The notes under the pieces: model-generated | Database searches by the model: none | Told to the model about the DNA's origin: nothing | Seen by the model: the letters and a program-made list of their open reading frames with translations, nothing else | Shown: piece after piece, positions 4,594-5,941 of the stretch | Numbering within the stretch: the first letter of the stretch is position 1 | Layout of the letters: each line of letters opens with the position of its first letter | Translations under genes and position numbers: made by a program | From: Candidatus Aminicenantota bacterium | GTDB taxonomy: Bacteria; Acidobacteriota; UBA4820; DSQY01 | Assembly (NCBI GenBank): GCA_027365515.1 | Contig: DAHXMK010000312.1 | Coordinates: forward strand, 1 to 5,941 | Direction: 5' to 3' | DNA: 5,941 bases

Positions 4594-4998
4594 GGCGGCC
4601 TCCCGGTGAACTTTCGCGAATCCGTCGCCCCCTGGCTCGAACAATATGGCTTATCGTAACGCAGTGCAACCCATGATGCTTGTCGGTCTCCCGCTTGCTG
4701 AATTGTTCCTCCGCGTAAGCCCAATGGTTCGCGTCATCCCGCTTGGCCTTGTCCTCATGGCACTCGCTCGCAGGATGAAGCCCTGGATACCGTAAAATCT
4801 ATGTCTGGCTCCCATTGTTATGCGCCGTAATGTTGCACACCGCCCAGGGCACTCCAGCCGCGAGGGAGGCGCCATCGCACTTGCCCTCGCTCCATTCATA
4901 TCTGGGCACCCCCAAAACGATACTGTCAAGAAGCAAGACCGGCCCCCGTTTGTTATTGCACCCCAGCGTCCGCCAATGCTTTTCGGCGGGGTCGCTCG
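4529..4998 (-). pseudogene. Possible decayed coding region between peptide and HAD gene
   Basis: The 400 bases between the peptide gene and the HAD gene hold no intact gene. One minus frame is open from the HAD stop to a TAG at 4799-4801 and then again to a TAG at 4526-4528. Its codons have clearly GC-rich third positions (48 of 66 in the segment before the internal TAG; higher still in the charged stretch around ECHEDKAKRDD after it), as in the neighbouring genes. Readable pieces include RYEWSEGKCDGASLAAG and VPWAVCNITAHN. No start with a ribosome site is visible and I recognise no family. A gene broken by a stop and by a frame change near 4650, or a dispersed genomic repeat, would both fit. 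Confidence 0.3.
4641..4669 (-). promoter_or_regulatory. Promoter-like sequence upstream of the GCRYYC peptide
   Basis: On the minus strand TTGCAC (4664-4669) and TATTGT (4641-4646) are separated by exactly 17 bases. The matches to TTGACA/TATAAT are partial (3 and 4 of 6). Transcription from here would give a leader of about 40 bases before the peptide ATG. Modest evidence only. Confidence 0.3.
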
Positions 4999-5706
4999 TC
5001 AGGCAAGGGGCTGTTGCATTTCGGGAAGGGCGAGCAGTTCGGCGAAGGAGTTGACGGCCTTATGGCTCGGGCCGGAGAGGCCGTCGCGGTTTCTGAAGCT
5101 TTCGGCTTTCATGGGGTGGTCAATGCGCAGGGTGGCAAGCCCGGCATCGCGGGCGCCGTCAAGCTCTCGGTTGGCGCCGTCGCCGATGAAAAGGGCTTCG
5201 CTTCCGCCGCAGCCCGAGCGCTCAAGCGCCAGCACGAATATGGCCAAGTCCGGCTTCACGGCCTTCGCTTCGTAGGAAAACACCAGCAGGTCAAGCTTCT
5301 CGCGGAGCCCCAACGGCTGGACAACGAAGGCGGTCGTCGCGGTGGCGTTGCTTATGAGGCCGAGCTTGAACCCCTTAGCCCTGAGCGAGGAAAGCGCCGC
5401 CTCGGCCCCTTCGTAGAAGAAGACGCACTGCTTGATGGTCTCGATGTCGAGTTCGGCTACCTTCGCGATCTTGGTCCGGTCGGCCACTCCGAGCGATTCG
5501 AGGGCCGCCTTCGCCCTGGCGTAAGGGTCCCTGAGCTGTCCGACGCTCGCCGCTGGCCCCGTCTCCTTCCAGGCTTTCATAAAGTCATCGTAGGAGAGGC
5601 CGGCCGCCTCGGCGGCGCGCTTCTTTCCGGCATAATAGACGGGCTCGTTCACGGTGCAGAGCGTGTCGAAGAGATCGAAGAATATCCAGCGGTAACGGGG
5701 CGCCAT
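4999..5706 (-). CDS. HAD-superfamily hydrolase
   Basis: A 235-residue soluble enzyme of the haloacid dehalogenase superfamily, whose members are mostly phosphatases. Motif I is FFDLFDTL with nucleophile Asp11 and Asp14, but Leu and Phe in the DxFDT arrangement resemble the dehalogenase-like/YjjG-type subgroup. A helical cap (about 20-95) follows. Motif II is LISNAT (Ser119, Asn120), motif III Lys151 in KPD, and motif IV GDGANRELDGA with Asp176, so all catalytic residues are present. The length is normal for subfamily I HADs. The start ATG lies five bases after the stop of the polyprenyl synthase gene, with only a weak AAGG upstream, so translation is probably coupled. Phosphoglycolate, nucleotide or sugar phosphates are all possible substrates. 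Linkage to an isoprenoid gene would allow a prenyl-phosphate role, but that is speculation. Confidence 0.9.
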   Translation of the reverse strand: MAPRYRWIFFDLFDTLCTVNEPVYYAGKKRAAEAAGLSYDDFMKAWKETGPAASVGQLRDPYARAKAALESLGVADRTKIAKVAELDIETIKQCVFFYEGAEAALSSLRAKGFKLGLISNATATTAFVVQPLGLREKLDLLVFSYEAKAVKPDLAIFVLALERSGCGGSEALFIGDGANRELDGARDAGLATLRIDHPMKAESFRNRDGLSGPSHKAVNSFAELLALPEMQQPLA

Positions 5707-5711
5707 ATGGG

Positions 5712-5941
5712 CTAGAACCTTCGGCGGATGACGAACTCTGGAAGCTGCGCCAGCACGTCGCGGGCAGGCCCCTTCGGAAGCGCGTCGCAGAGCTTGGCGG
5801 CCTTTGCCGCGTAATCCCTTGCCGTGGACTCGGCCTGGTCAACCATGCCGGACTCTATCACCCTGTCAACGAGCTCGCGCAGGATGTCGGGCTCGAAGCG
5901 CCTTGAAGCGACGAGCGCCTCGACGAAGGCGCGGTCCCGTG
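5712..5941 (-). CDS. trans-Polyprenyl diphosphate synthase, C-terminal fragment
   Basis: The last 75 codons of a gene that enters from beyond the right edge; the stop TAG is at 5712-5714. The visible protein is all alpha-helical and ends like the class I trans-isoprenyl diphosphate synthases (IspA, IspB, GGPP synthase type). The signature stretch is GMVDQAESTARDYAAKA, then LCDALPKGPARDVL and the final helix LPEFVIRRRF, corresponding to the family's usual Y-x-x-A-x-x-A-L-x-x-L-P-x-x-x-x-R-x-x-L-x-x-L-x-x-F-x-x-x-R-x ending. The aspartate-rich catalytic motifs lie outside the window, so chain length of the product (farnesyl, geranylgeranyl, octaprenyl) cannot be judged. It appears to be in one operon with the HAD hydrolase. 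Confidence 0.8.
   Translation of the reverse strand, partial: RDRAFVEALVASRRFEPDILRELVDRVIESGMVDQAESTARDYAAKAAKLCDALPKGPARDVLAQLPEFVIRRRF

Noticed and set aside
4673..4795. 40-codon hydrophobic + strand ORF starting MMLVGLPLAELF
   Set aside because: No Shine-Dalgarno precedes it. The hydrophobicity arises from being antisense to a Lys/Glu/Asp-rich minus frame that has better codon bias.
4651..4929. 92-codon minus ORF
   Set aside because: Its composition is Arg/Ser/Met-rich with no recognisable family, and a different minus frame over the same bases has the coding-like third positions.
4970..4989. CCGCC/GGCGG hairpin downstream of the HAD gene
   Set aside because: Short stem, ten-base loop and no T-run on the minus strand.
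5014..5715. 233-codon open frame on the + strand
   Set aside because: It lies fully antisense to the HAD hydrolase, which has all catalytic motifs. The frame is open only because of GC-rich codons in the real gene.

Overview
This is a GC-rich bacterial window (most genes look about 60-70% G+C by eye) with strong AGGAGG-type ribosome sites. ATA and AGG codons are used freely despite the high GC. Two proteins carry lipoprotein-like or anchored export signals, which suggests a Gram-negative-type envelope. I cannot place the phylum from sequence alone.

Left part (1-1483, + strand): a compact operon of three genes. They encode a two-TM SPFH/band-7 membrane protein, a YbjQ/UPF0145 protein and a small ribbon-helix-helix DNA-binding protein that starts at TTG. 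A 21-codon ORF with its own Shine-Dalgarno follows and looks like a minimal lipoprotein. The order and tight spacing point to a membrane-scaffold module with a dedicated regulator.

Middle-left (1484-1948): a tRNA-Gly(GCC) with a consensus promoter and an intrinsic terminator. After it lies an unusual 244-bp unit. The last 26 bases of the tRNA are repeated perfectly at 1839-1864 and followed by a second terminator. Between the copies are a 19-base antisense copy of the tRNA T-arm and two very strong GC hairpins. It looks like a tiny element inserted at the tRNA 3' end, or a dispersed structured repeat.

Middle (1949-4593, - strand): a saccharopine-dehydrogenase-family enzyme closest to lysine 6-dehydrogenase (LysDH). 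Upstream of it is an AT-richer, cysteine-rich, exported PQQ-like beta-propeller protein. Upstream of that is a previously unlabelled 26-aa peptide ORF ending in GCRYYC, with a perfect GGGAGG ribosome site and a plausible promoter. Direct GGGTCA repeats and a palindrome sit between the peptide and propeller genes.

Right part (4594-5941, - strand): about 400 bases with no intact gene but with coding-like composition in one broken minus frame, probably a decayed gene. Then comes a HAD-superfamily hydrolase, preceded 5 bases upstream by the C-terminal end of a trans-polyprenyl diphosphate synthase that runs off the window. The last two look co-transcribed.

The best candidates for something undescribed are the GCRYYC peptide with its propeller neighbour, the tRNA-end element, and the mini-lipoprotein of the SPFH operon.
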